NCBI GenBank assembly: GCA_964036045.1
Contig: OZ038402.1
Span: 10,905,513 to 10,969,512 of the forward strand
Direction of reading: 5' to 3'
DNA length: 64,000 bases
From: Eutreptiella sp. 'Long Island Sound 2002'
Lineage: Eukaryota; Euglenozoa; Euglenophyceae; Eutreptiales; Eutreptiaceae
The position numbers and the translations under genes were made by a program. The notes below the pieces were generated by a model, which was given only the letters and a program-made list of their open reading frames with translations, made no database searches and was not told where the DNA came from. Positions 12,201 through 22,600 of this stretch are shown here, one piece after another (position 1 is the stretch's first letter; each line of letters begins with the position of its first letter).

Positions 12201-15200
12201 GTGGCGGTGCCCCACGCCCCTTTGTAGCCCTTGTGTGTTCTACCTGGCCATTTGTGTGGTGTGTGTTCCCGGTGGGGACCTTAGACTGCCACCTGCACCT
12301 CCTCTGAGGTGCACCCGGCCTTTGCCTGGGGACCCTATGGGGGGGGGGGGGGGGGGCAGTGGGCAATGAGTTTGGCAGACACTGGATTCACGTGATTCTT
12401 AGTGGACCATATTAGCCTGCAAGCTGCTTGGGCATCCTGCCCTTACTGCACCTATACGTAGCATTGAAAACAGTTCCAACCAGCACATGAGGGATGTCAT
12501 GCTGTGTTGCATTGTATCTCGCGGGGCAGACGGTGTCAGTGGCAAATTGTGTCGCACCGTCTTGCAGGATGACACCCTCATTGGTGTTGGCTGTTGCCCA
12601 CGGAGTGTTCCATTGGTCTTGGGTGAAACACACAAATGCTCACTTGACCCAAACAACTGGCCATAATTTAGCCCAGTGTTCCACCAAAGACTCCAGTCGC
12701 CCACTATCTGACACACGCTTAATCCAGAAATAGCTGTAGGATCCTCGCAACAACACATGGCCATTCAGTAACACATTCAGTTTTCTTGGATTTTGGGCAC
12801 TAGGGCTTTTCCTGGAAGTGTGCGTGCGTGTCTTGCCAGTTCTGTTTGAGATGGGGAGAGGAGCACTCTCTCACGCTGGCTTGAACAGTGGAGGCTCTGT
12901 TACAGGCTCTGTCCTCCAGCCCACCTGGCCACCAGCAGGATATGCCCATCGTCATGGTGGGCAATTCGTGTAGAGGTGATCCTACTGAACCAGCATTTCA
13001 CTCGTCAAGATCAACTGCACACTCATTGAACACCAACTAACACCAATGCTGAGCACAAATTAATATGTGCGACATAGTGCATCCCGTGCACAGCCATTCA
13101 TACTCCATGTGACACAATGCGACAATGCATGACACTGACAAACGCAAATTTGGACAATGATACATTGACACAGTGGCAGAGACAGAGACAATGACACAAT
13201 ATGCCTCATGTGACACGTCTTGATAATGATACAGGGAGACAATGATAGTGACAGCGACAGGGACGGTGGCAGTCATAGGCATAAAATGTGGTGCGCTGTT
13301 AGAGATTACTTACAATGCAGACCGCAAGCAGAAATTTCACGCTTGAGGTTCAGATATGGGCCCAGCGTAGCAGCACCCATTCTGCAGACTGAAAACAGCC
13401 AAAGATCGGGTCTTTTTGGGGGGGGGGGGGGGTCAGGTTTCCTGAAATATCCAGCGCCACGCAGATGCCCATAAATCTTGCTTGAGGCTGCAACAAACGA
13501 TGATTCAACGCTTGTTAAAATGGTTCGAACCCGAATCACAGATCCAGGAGTTCCGCTGCTGTCTGTTTCAAACACCCTCATTGCACCCCCACGGTGCACC
13601 CCTACAGTGCACCCCCACAGTGCACCCCCACAGTGCACCCCCACGGCAACAACAAGCAAAGCAGGTGCCGGGGCCTCCAATCCCCCATTCGTACTGGAGA
13701 CCACTGCCCTGTCCAGCTCCTGTTTCACGTGCACGTGGCAGAAAAGATTGGCGACAGGCAATGGGTATCCACTGCATGCCGCTCTCGATGGAAGTCATGT
13801 GCGCGGCGAGACCCCTTCGAAAAGGGCAGTCGGCAATCAGGCCACACCACATGCGGCCTCAAGCGCCACGCGTGTCCCTTACGCACCCAATGCACGACAC
13901 CGCGAGCACCCCTCATCCACAACGCAGACCGGGTGCGCATACCGCCAGCCCCAGCGTGCTTGCCTGGCCCCAAGAACATAAGGGCGACAATGACATCGGT
14001 GTTCACGAACGCCTCCTCCTCGAGGACTTTTTCCAGCAGCACGCCGTTGAAATCGTACTCGGCCCCCTCTCTGCAGAGCGCATGTCGGATGACTGCAGGC
14101 CCCAGTACGAAACCTCAAACTGTTGCATCACGAGATGTCCGGTTCCAATGGTTTCTACGCGAGTGCACAATAACTACCCGGCAAAAGAGGGGAATCCATG
14201 ATGGATTCAAGGCGGATCACACAGAATTTCCTTCCATCGGGCGTCGTCAGCATTCACCACAGAATACCAGTGGCACAGTAGTTGCTGGGACTGCAACCAA
14301 CGAGCGGCAGCTCAGGGGAATGGCCCAGTGCCCTGAAGGTGCAGAATCCGCGCGCCCCCCCCTTCTCAAAAAGCCATACCTCCGCTCCATGCAGCACTGC
14401 GCAAAGGCGACCGCATCCGACGCCAAAACCAAAGGGCCCAAGGTGTCTGCCACGTAGTTCCGCACGCGCGCCACGGCCGGCTGGGGAGACCCGTGATCCA
14501 CCAGAACGACTGCGTACTTGGAGAGGGAATGGGTCTCAGCGGTGGTGCGGATGCGGTCGTGAATGATGTCGCGGATGATGTCGTCGCCGTAGTGTTTGGG
14601 GGATGGGAACAGCATCGGGCAGCGGCAGATGAGCGGCGGGGCCACGGAGGCGTCCAGGTCTGGGTACTGCAGGATATGAAGCGGGGGGGTTGTGGGAAAG
14701 TGTCCACGGGGGTAGGGGTGGGGTGTGGGGTGTGGCGAGTGCATCGGTTTACTGGGCTCTACCCACCTCAAACAGCCTACCCCAGAGGGCAGCAGGACGC
14801 GGCTGGCAGGTGGTAGGGGGGGGGTCGGGGCTCAACTTTGAGCTTTGCGCTTTTTTGTGTGCACCAACGGGTCGCGTCAGAAACTACGAGCCGCCGCGGC
14901 GCATCAAGGTCCTCCCATTGCTGAGTACAATGTGTGGGTGTCTTGGCCGTCCTGCATTTGCTTGCTTCGCAGACTGCCCAGGGACTGCTGGTGCGGCGCG
15001 GCACGTGAATATAAGAGCATTCGTGAACGCTGTGAGTCGCAAGCGGGCGCATCACTGCATCCCTCACCCCACAATCCCGACCCTCCTCTACGCACCCCGG
15101 TGCAGCCCTCCTTCAATGTGATGGTAGCGACCTGTCGATTGAGAGCCTCCCAAACGACACACAACGAAACCCATCCGCCGCCGTACGCAGAGAAAAATAG

Positions 15201-17689
15201 GGAGGAATACGGTGCGGCAATGGACGCTGCAATGCAATGCCGGGGAGGGTGGGGGCGGGGCTGCGGCTTGGAGTGGGTCCTTGTGGTTGGACGCTCTTTG
15301 TGGCCGTGTGTACCACATCATTGTTGGCGAGCAACCTCCGAGCTTCAGGGCTCATTCCGGCCAAAATGCGGCCTGGTCCGGCCGGACCGTGGCGTGGTCT
15401 AACCGGGGCAGGGCTCATTCCGTCCAAAATGTGCCTTGGTCCGGCCGGGCCAAAATCGGCCGTCTCGGCGGCCACGGCTCATTCCAGCCCAAACGAGGGC
15501 TGCTCCGCAGGCCTTTACGGCGTAGTGAACCTCGATACCCGTGTTCGTACTGAACTGGGATAGCACCCTTGCCAACAGCACCTCTGTATCCCCATGCAAT
15601 ACCCCTATGCTCGTGCAGTACCCCGCCAATACCCATGCAGCACCCCGCATATGCTCATGCAGTGCCCCGCATATGCTCATGCAGCACCCCGCATATGCTC
15701 ATGCAGCACCCCGCATATGCTCATGCAGCACCCCGCATATGCTCATGCAGTGCCCCGCATATGCTCATGCAGCACCCCGCATATGCTCATGCAGTGCCCC
15801 GCATATGCTCATGCAGCACCCCGCATATGCTCATGCAGTGCCCCGCATATGCTCATGCAGTGCCCCGCATATGCTCATGCAGTGCCCCGCATATGCTCAT
15901 GCAGCACCCCGCATATGCTCATGCAGCACCCCGCATATGCTCATGCAGTGCCCCGCATATGCTCATGCAGTGCCCCGCATATGCTCATGCAGTGCCCAGC
16001 ATATGCTCATGCAGTGCTCCGCATATGCTCATGCAGTGCCCCGCAAGTACCCATGCAGCACCCGACAGCAAAACAAAAGGGGGAGGGGGCGTGAAGGATT
16101 CGGGCCAGGCGCTGATTCCCAAAACACGAATTTGGGTCGAGATCACCTCCGGGCAATCGCGATGGGCTCCAGGGGTCAGACGAGATGACGGGGGGTCCCG
16201 GCGAGGGGGCTGTAATTGAAAGTCCACCTTCCCCAGTACCAATGCAGAGCCCCCACAGACCCCATGCAGCGCCTGCACAGCACCTGACAACAAGCGACGC
16301 ACAGGGGACAGCCCCCATGCCCCCGCCCTGGCCCACGCCGGTACCTTCTGCTTCAGCAGCTGAAGCTGGGGGATGATATCGCCGGCGAGGGAGGCGCTGG
16401 GTCCAAAGAAATGCGGGATGACCACAAAGCATCGCTCGCCCTGTTCCGCGAGTTGCGTGATCATTGGGATCGTCAAAACGGCTTTCCGGCCTAGAACGAC
16501 ATCAGCGAGACCCGGGCCCCCACAGTGCGCAGACCACTTGCACTGGCAGTGCGGGGCAGAAATACTCATACCGGAAGTAGTCCGGGCACGGAGGGAAGCA
16601 GTTTGGGCAGGAGGATGTCCCACAAGGGTTGATTGGTGACCTCGTCGCTCGGCCAGTGTCCCGTGCTATGCCTGTCGCACGACCTGCTTGCTGATCGGTG
16701 TCATTCGTGTCCCTCGAGAGTGGGCAGGAACGCGCGACTTTGTGCATCGGAGTGGACTATTGGTGCCTGGTCACGAGTGCGGCATACTGCCCCTGTGGCG
16801 GGTGGGTGGGTGGATGGGGGGAGTTACACCGCATGTGCGATGTAACGACCTTTGGAACGATCATCCCTGCGCAACGCGACATTCTTGTACTGCGTCTTGT
16901 GGGGACTCGATTGTGCACCCGACGCTCCTTCCCCAGCCGTGCACTGCCGCACAATAGTCGCACTGCGCGCGCACCGTAGGGGCCGTCCTTGATGCCAGAA
17001 ACACACCGGGACCTCAACAGTGCACCTGCCTGTCAGGCACGGCTGTCGGTTACTGGCCGACCGGGGGTCGGCTGACCATAAACTGCTGGCGATTATTCGC
17101 CAACTGCCGATCGGTTGATCGCCAACCGCTGTGAAGATGACCAAAAGAGTTAGCTCATCGGAATGGAACGGCGCTGAGGCTTGGCGGCGCTGTCGGCTCG
17201 GCCGAAACCGATGTTGCCAACTGCGCTGCCGGCCGGGCGTTGCTTCGGCCGGCCGATTCAGCCGGCCGTGACCGCCGACCGGCCTCTTCGGCCGAAAATC
17301 CGGCCGACGGCACCAACCGCCGTCCATCAACCGCAACCTGCCAACCAACACCGCAGGCTTTCCTTCGGGGAAGAAACAAAAGAAACAACAGGTTCCTACA
17401 AGACACTCCTCCGGGGGCTCGATGGCAAGACACCTCGCAATTGGTCGGCACTGACGCGGTCAGAGAACCGCAGGCTCGTGGCGTGCACTGCCCGGAGGGG
17501 CCTGGATGGGTCGCCCCGAAGCGCGCTCTCCATTTGGGAAGCCACTTCCCGGAGATTGAGGGTGGATGCCGCACGAAGCGATCCGTTGTCAACGAGAACG
17601 ATGGTCACGGGCTGCGCTTTGGACTGCTTTGCAGGGGCGCTGCGGGGGGCCCACAGGAGAGAGCGCACTGTAAGCCAGGCCCGGCCCAT
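3094..17689 (-). CDS. CbiX-domain (sirohydrochlorin chelatase-like) protein, 5 exons
   Basis: Model: complement(join(3094..3275,13943..14070,14380..14666,16345..16490,17434..17689)), 999 nt, 332 aa plus stop. All introns are GT-AG and phases 1/0/2/1 match across every junction. The N-terminal half has IVLVDNGSLRAAST, then FVVIPHFFGPSASLAGDI. The C-terminal half has VVLVDHGSPQPAVARVRN, CCMERREGAEYDFN, ALMFLGPGKHAGAGGD and a final DVLGMHPKLIELLVKR. This is the two-repeat layout of the CbiX family, which inserts Co2+, Fe2+ or Ni2+ into sirohydrochlorin-type tetrapyrroles. Family knowledge: the metal-binding histidine sits in a GHGS-type motif. Here the first repeat has DNGS (Asn) and the second keeps DHGS. 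ATG 17689 gives a basic leader of about 27 residues without acids (MGRAWLTVRSLLWAPRS), possibly an organelle presequence. Substrate and compartment are inferred. Intron 4 is 10,667 bp. Confidence 0.87.
7926..8320 (-). pseudogene. LINE apurinic-like endonuclease domain fragment
   Basis: Reads GIPIILLNNMHVLKG, then CPILVMLQETSP, GVAVLLRRDP, GLVVDFSYHGAPFRAVNAYL. This is the beta-strand and QET pattern of the endonuclease/exonuclease/phosphatase fold at the 5' end of LINE ORF2. A G/C homopolymer at 8324-8338 breaks the frame upstream, and decayed EN sequence (GDLQCNPRW) follows at about 7870-7800. Confidence 0.6.
9095..9510 (-). pseudogene. LINE ORF1-like fragment
   Basis: Two overlapping minus frames read as one broken protein: VFSVSVFVASLNKDPPREVV followed, after a frame change, by MLNPGKTFFILGVKLESKH and an Arg/Ser-rich tail with SPDHQHKKH. 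Position upstream of the endonuclease fits ORF1. The family is not recognised. Confidence 0.4.
12412..12640 (-). CDS. unrecognised ORF inside intron 4
   Basis: An open minus frame reads FTQDQWNTPWATANTNEGV, ATQFATDTVCPARYN and HDIPHVLVGTVFNATYR and ends at a stop at 12412. Composition looks like real coding and the other frames do not. No start, partner exons or family were found. It may be another mobile-element remnant. Confidence 0.25.
13572..13652. repeat. 13-bp tandem repeat
   Basis: Five or so units of the type GTGCACCCCCACA, in intron 4 close to exon 4 of the CbiX-like gene. The reading frames across it are repeat products. Confidence 0.7.
13943..14070 (-). CDS. CbiX-like gene, exon 4
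   Basis: 128 nt, acceptor CTGCAG|A (completes the second Arg of MERR), donor GGCG|GTATGC. It encodes EGAEYDFNGVLLEKVLEEE and VALMFLGPGKHAGAGG, matching the C-terminal repeat of the family. Confidence 0.87.
14380..14666 (-). CDS. CbiX-like gene, exon 3
   Basis: 287 nt, acceptor CCTGCAG|TAC, donor GGAG|GTATGG. It encodes the linker YPDLDASVAPPLI and KHYGDDIIRDIIHDRI, then the second CbiX motif VVLVDHGSPQPAVARVRN and AVAFAQCCMER. Phase 0 in, phase 2 out. Confidence 0.88.
15637..16059. repeat. 22-bp minisatellite, about 19 units
   Basis: Unit GCAGCACCCCGCATATGCTC plus AT. Two unit types differ by CA versus TG at positions 5-6. The array lies in intron 2 of the CbiX-like gene. Because 22 is not a multiple of 3, all plus frames stay open for about 200 codons; these are not genes. 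A looser set of about 65-bp GGCTCATTCC-containing repeats precedes it at about 15345-15490. Confidence 0.9.
16345..16490 (-). CDS. CbiX-like gene, exon 2
   Basis: 146 nt, acceptor TTCTAG|GCC, donor CAGAAG|GTACCG. It encodes RKAVLTIPMITQLAEQGER, then the family's conserved strand FVVIPHFFGPSASLAGDI. Enters in phase 1 and leaves in phase 0, matching both neighbours. Confidence 0.88.
17434..17689 (-). CDS. CbiX-like gene, exon 1
   Basis: 256 nt from ATG 17689 to donor CGAG|GTGTCT, leaving phase 1. It encodes the basic leader, the first CbiX strand-loop motif (VDNGSLRAAST) and HATSLRFSDRVSADQLR. The next exon supplies the Gly that completes DQLRG. An in-frame alternative start a little upstream cannot be excluded. 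Confidence 0.82.
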
Positions 17690-19393
17690 TGTAGTGTCCC
17701 CTGGGGTCCGAATCCCGTTCCTGAGGGCAAAGCACAAAGGCAGGAATATTGGTTGCAGGGCCACGTATCAGCGTCATAAGGTGAAGGCTAGCCCTTGCTA
17801 GAACCTCCTGGACCCCAATGGCCCGGTCTGTTGTGATACGGCTGGGCGGGGAGGCAGTTGCAGTGCGTTGGGGGGTGGGACTGGGGGTGCTGGAACCTAC
17901 TTTTACACCGCCCTCCATCCGGTATCTTTGAAGAAGCCGTGAAGGGTTTGCAGAGCATCCTCAGTTCGTGCAACACCTCCAAGAGCCCCGCAAAGCCGGA
18001 ATGGACTGGATGTGGATGTGAGGAGGATGCCAAACGCTGTAGGACCCAAACTACCAGGTCGACTTTGTGGTCGGCATCCTACTCACATCCACGTCTCTTC
18101 CAGGGTCTCGTTTGGGGGGGCTCATGGGGATTGGCAGGCACCTGAGAAAATCCGGCTGTCCAAGGCAATACGGTCTCTACGGGTAGTGAAGCTTGGTCAA
18201 GGCGCAGGTGTAACAAAAAGGGTCGGGGTGTTTCCGGTGCCTCGAACAGGGGTGGGAGACTCAGGAGGAAACGGAAGCATGACAGCATCATGCTTTACTC
18301 TGACGGCGTAGCATAGTCCATATTCCACCTCCCAGACCTTCAGTTTACAATATCAGACGACACGACCAGTACAAACACATTAAAGGAGGAGGATAGGGGT
18401 GCCCGGAGAAAGGGCAGCATTCAATGTAAAAGGCTCGGGTGCCAGGCCCGTCCGCCATACACCGCGCACACAAATGCTTTTGTATTTTGCATATCGTCCA
18501 ACACCAGCAGTCCTCGGAAGATGGTCCCGCAATGGTTGTTTGTCCATCATCGTCCCATGCGCATTTCTTGTTGTTCCCGCGTCCTTCTCTTCCTTTCTTC
18601 CTTTTCCTTTGCCGACCCCTTCTTCTGAAAAGGTGGAATGGGACGACCTAAATCCAAATTTCCGCAACCTCTCCCCGCTGCTACAGTTGAAGAACAACAC
18701 ACCCCCAAATACATGCATGCATGCATGCATGTTCGTAGGTGTGTAATTTATGTATGCATGTATGCTTGCGAGCATGCATGTAATGTATGTATGTAATGTA
18801 TACGCACGTACGTACGTATGTATATGTATATATTTCTGAGTGTCGATTTTTTTCATGTCTTGCAGCAACCGATGATGGACCCCACCCGGGTCCTCTCATC
18901 CACGTTGGGGTTGAGGGCTGTGAGGAAATTCAAGCGGATTGAAATCTGGGGGCTCCAAGTTGAATACGAGGAGGGGGGGCCTTCCCATCCATCTCACGCC
19001 TCTACTGAAAAGCGTGGGGTCCTGCTATGGAATTAGAAATTTTCCGGTCAAGAGGACAGATGGGTTTGTTGCACCACAAAACTTCAGACAGTCCTGTGAC
19101 TCAGTGGCTCTGGTTGAGCAAGATCGGGTTGGGCACCGCAGACAAGCACACGCACAAGCGGGGCCGGTGGAAACCTCTTTTCCTCGGCGAGTTGCGCTCG
19201 CAGCCCCTCACGATACGTGGGATACCTATGGTGGTGAGACGGGCAGAGACAGACAGACAGAGCGAGAGAGGGAGAGGGAGAGAGAGAGAGAGAGAGGCAG
19301 CAACGACGCCGCGGAAGAAGGAGGGATGGGGACGAAAGTAAGAGGGAGTCGGGGACGAATGCATGAATGCAAGAGTGCGTCCGTCACTGGGAA
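17690..19393. other. intergenic region between CbiX-like and SDR genes
   Basis: No coding sequence is supported. It contains ATGC/ATGT tetranucleotide microsatellites at about 18712-18835, GA-rich repeats at about 19240-19297 and a G-run near 18114. The SDR gene ends at the right side and the CbiX-like gene starts at the left, both on the minus strand. The CbiX promoter should therefore lie here, but I see no defined element. Confidence 0.5.
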
Positions 19394-19601
19394 TCACTGG
19401 GAGGGGTTGGCAGGCGAGGTAGGGAGGGATGGGAGGGGTGTCGCGTCCCTTCCCTCGCTCGCGGAAAGGAACACTTCGAGTGACCTAGGGTGGGAGACAT
19501 CCGGGCATGCAACACTACTCCAGAGGCTGCCTCCAAGCAGGTCCAGGCATGCCTCGGCTAGACCCCCTTGAACCCCCTCGCACACGGCCCCAAACACATC
19601 G
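19394..19601 (-). CDS. SDR gene, putative last exon
   Basis: Chosen because acceptor ACCTGAAG|C restores phase and gives DVFGAVCEGVQGGLAEACL, loosely like the YPTYREGL end of the family. It then continues about 45 residues beyond the usual end to a TGA at 19394. A different 3' exon is possible. Confidence 0.45.
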
Positions 19602-22600
19602 CTTCAGGTGAACGAACGTCATATTGCAGAGACGTACACCCAATATTCTTCCCCTCACACACTCTTGCAGCCGCTTCCACAGACGCGCACGTGCATGAGC
19701 ACGGAATATTGTGCCTGCAACCTCAATTTGACCTTGAGCTCCGTCTTAATCAGGCTGTTGGTCATGAATCGGCTCTCGGAGTAGAAACTTCTGCCCATCG
19801 GCGTCAGGTCTGAATCCACACACAAAAACAAGCGCAACGAAAGAATCGGCACCCTTTTCTCCGCATGCCATCGCGGACTGGGTGTAGATTCAGGGTAGCT
19901 GTATTTCTGCCCATGCCCCTGCCTCTATTATGTCTACGTCTCCTACTCCGTCCGCATACCCCGTTCCCAGCCCCCTGTGACCTTTTCTCGCAATCTGTTG
20001 AGATTGGTCGTCAGTTTGCTTTTTTGCCGCAGCGCTTGACGGCTGACAGTCATTCGCCGACAGTTGGGGTCACCCAGGGTGGTTGGCAGACAAATGCCAG
20101 CGGTTGTTGATCAGCCCAACGCAACTGAGGGCTGTTGGTGGTCAGCTCAGCGCTGTGCAGTTGGATGACAAACAATATTCTGGTGTGCTTGCCGTTGAGA
20201 ACGCCGACGTTTGTTGGGCCCTTCGGGCCGCTAAAACAACACCTTCTACCGGTTCGAATGCACCAAATGTCATGGGATAGTCGTGGACAATTACGTCTTT
20301 TTTGAGTCAGGGAGAGACCTGCACTGTGCATGCAGAAGGGCAGCACGCAGCAAACAACACGCACAACGTCCCCAATGAAACGTGCTCAGCTGGCACCTGT
20401 CGAGGCCCACAGGGGAAACAGCAGAAGCTCGTCCCTCATGGAGTCCCTTGGCCAGTGACAGTGAGCAGGGGGACCGCATACCTGACTCCTCAAAACTCAC
20501 GAGTGGGGGAGGTTTGAGGCCCAGCAGCCCACAGGCAAACTCCGTAACAACGTGCCCGGCTTCGGGCTTGTCGTCTGCGACGTTGTACACAGCCCCGGGC
20601 CGCGGAGCGGCAATGGAGGCCGAGAGCACCAGCGAAATATCGTCCACATGAACGCGGCTGAACACATGCCCCTCTTTGAGCACCCTCCGAGCACTGCCGG
20701 TGCGGACCTTCTCCAGCGGCCCCCGGTTGGGCCCATAAATCCCTGTCGAGAACGGGGGCTGCAGAATGGTCGGGTTGTGGGTGGGGCTGAGGACAAGTGC
20801 ACAGGCGACGCGGCTCAACCCAGGGCGACCGCGTCGTGAGAGTGGCCGGTCATGTCTGTTTCATATTCTCATTTTGTGAAATATGGAGCCTCTGTGTTTG
20901 ACACACACGCCCACAGACACATCCACACACACGCACTAACTACGGAGAGGCCCCCGAATAGGGGCTTGAAGGGCCGACCTAAGCCGTATGCAGGCCGGAT
21001 CGCCAGCGAGATGCCAGGCTGTTTGGCCGGCCGAACGCCGGCCCATTCGTAGAGGAAACTGGGGCGGCACCTTGGTGTGAGGCGCTGGTCTCACCTTCAA
21101 CACATAGGGGTGAATGGCACATGCACTATGCACACGGCGTACATAGCACAGCACAGAACGACAACCCGAAAACACACCGGGAAGTCTGAAGATGTGCACC
21201 GGCAGGCCTGTATCCAACCATTGCTTCTCAGCGTACACTCGCCTCTTCGCCCTGCACAGCAACACGCAACCAAGCGACGCAGCAGGCACAGCGCATCACA
21301 CAGTTGTCGGGTATGAGGAAAACAAACGACGGCATGACCGCGACAGTGTGCTCTTCCGTGCCACTGAGAGTCTGGCCGTAGTGTGCTCTGACGGGCATGA
21401 CTGAGACCAAGATTGTGACCGCTGTGCAAATCGGCGGTTGCCCGCCGTGCCCCCCCCCCCCCCCCAACACGTCTCAGCGCTGCACGCACCCACCCAAGCA
21501 CCACTGGGAATCGACGAAATCCACGAGGGTGAAGCATACCTCTGCGTTAGTGGCTCTAAACGGGTGCTTTCGTCCACCTTTTCGCCGCCGACATCTCCAT
21601 AGACCCCAACTGTCGACAGGTAACCCACCCACTGCAGCCTGTGGCAACACGAGAAAGGGGTGCAGCCTGTAGCAGCTGCTCGATTTCACAGCATTTCAGA
21701 GGCTAATCAAGATGTCCCACTGGCCGTCTCACTCTTTCCGATAGCGCGCGCCAAGCACCTGTGAGACGGACACAGGCACCCAAAATGGCTGCGTTCTTTT
21801 TTTCCCAGATTACCGCAGGGGCCGTCTTTGACAGAAGCGGAGAAAAGCGGAAAATGCTTTGAGAAATGATTTGCCGTTGCACGCAGTGTATGCCACTGTT
21901 GTGTTTCGTGAAAAGCAAAGCGGCCATGTTGGGTGCCTGTGTCCCTGTAGGCCGGAAATGCGCACCTGCGTCATTACACGTCCGGGGTGACGCAGGCGCG
22001 TCTTTCCGCATATTTGACAGCATTTCTGTCCTGTCCCCCTCATCTTCTCATTTGCGTGTGTGTGGCCTCCACTTCCCTCTCTTGATCCCAGTCTTTTCTA
22101 ATGATCCGAGGCATGGTAACGGCACGGCGACGCGGCACCGGGGGGGCCATACTTGGGCTCATGTTGCCCAAGATCCATTTTGAAGCTGCATTTTCGCCGT
22201 GCGGAATCTATCATGAGCAACAGCTGTTTGCCTTTTCATACTGGCGAAAAAAAAGCTTGGATTGTCCTTTTATGAGCCCACCGTACGATTCGGCACGTGT
22301 GCGGCCGGCCCTTCGTTTGCTTTTTTTTTCTTTCAAAAATTTTTTTTGCATGGAAAAATTCGCCATGCCTGTGGCCTTTTTTCTTCCAGCAGATGCCGTC
22401 TCTCCGTTCGTGCTCTCGTTCGGCTGATTTTGCAACAAGAGTTTTTCCTCTGCAGTAAGAGAGAGTTTTTGTATCCATTTCTTGAGGGAGGAACATCCCT
22501 CTGGTACGGTTGGACCACTTCTGCTGTACTGTCAGCATCACTGTTGTCATCTGCTCCACAGATGTGTTCAACCGTCTATTGTAAAGTGCCGCTGGTTCGT

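Larger units (their letters stand above)
3276..13942 (-). other. 10.7-kb intron 4 of the CbiX-like gene
   Basis: Donor GTATGC at 13942 and acceptor CATGCAG at 3276 bound an intron far longer than the other introns of this gene (309-1678 bp). It contains LINE debris (about 4860-10500), G-runs near 7421, 8324, 8732, 9469, 12341 and 13419, a GT dinucleotide run at 12098-12122 and a 13-bp repeat near 13572. At 3276-4860 and 10500-12400 I see no gene. Confidence 0.75.

Noticed and set aside
15541..16219. Plus ORFs of about 166-216 codons rich in HAAPRICSCS-type repeats
   Set aside because: They are the three frames of the 22-bp minisatellite inside an intron of the CbiX-like gene on the other strand.
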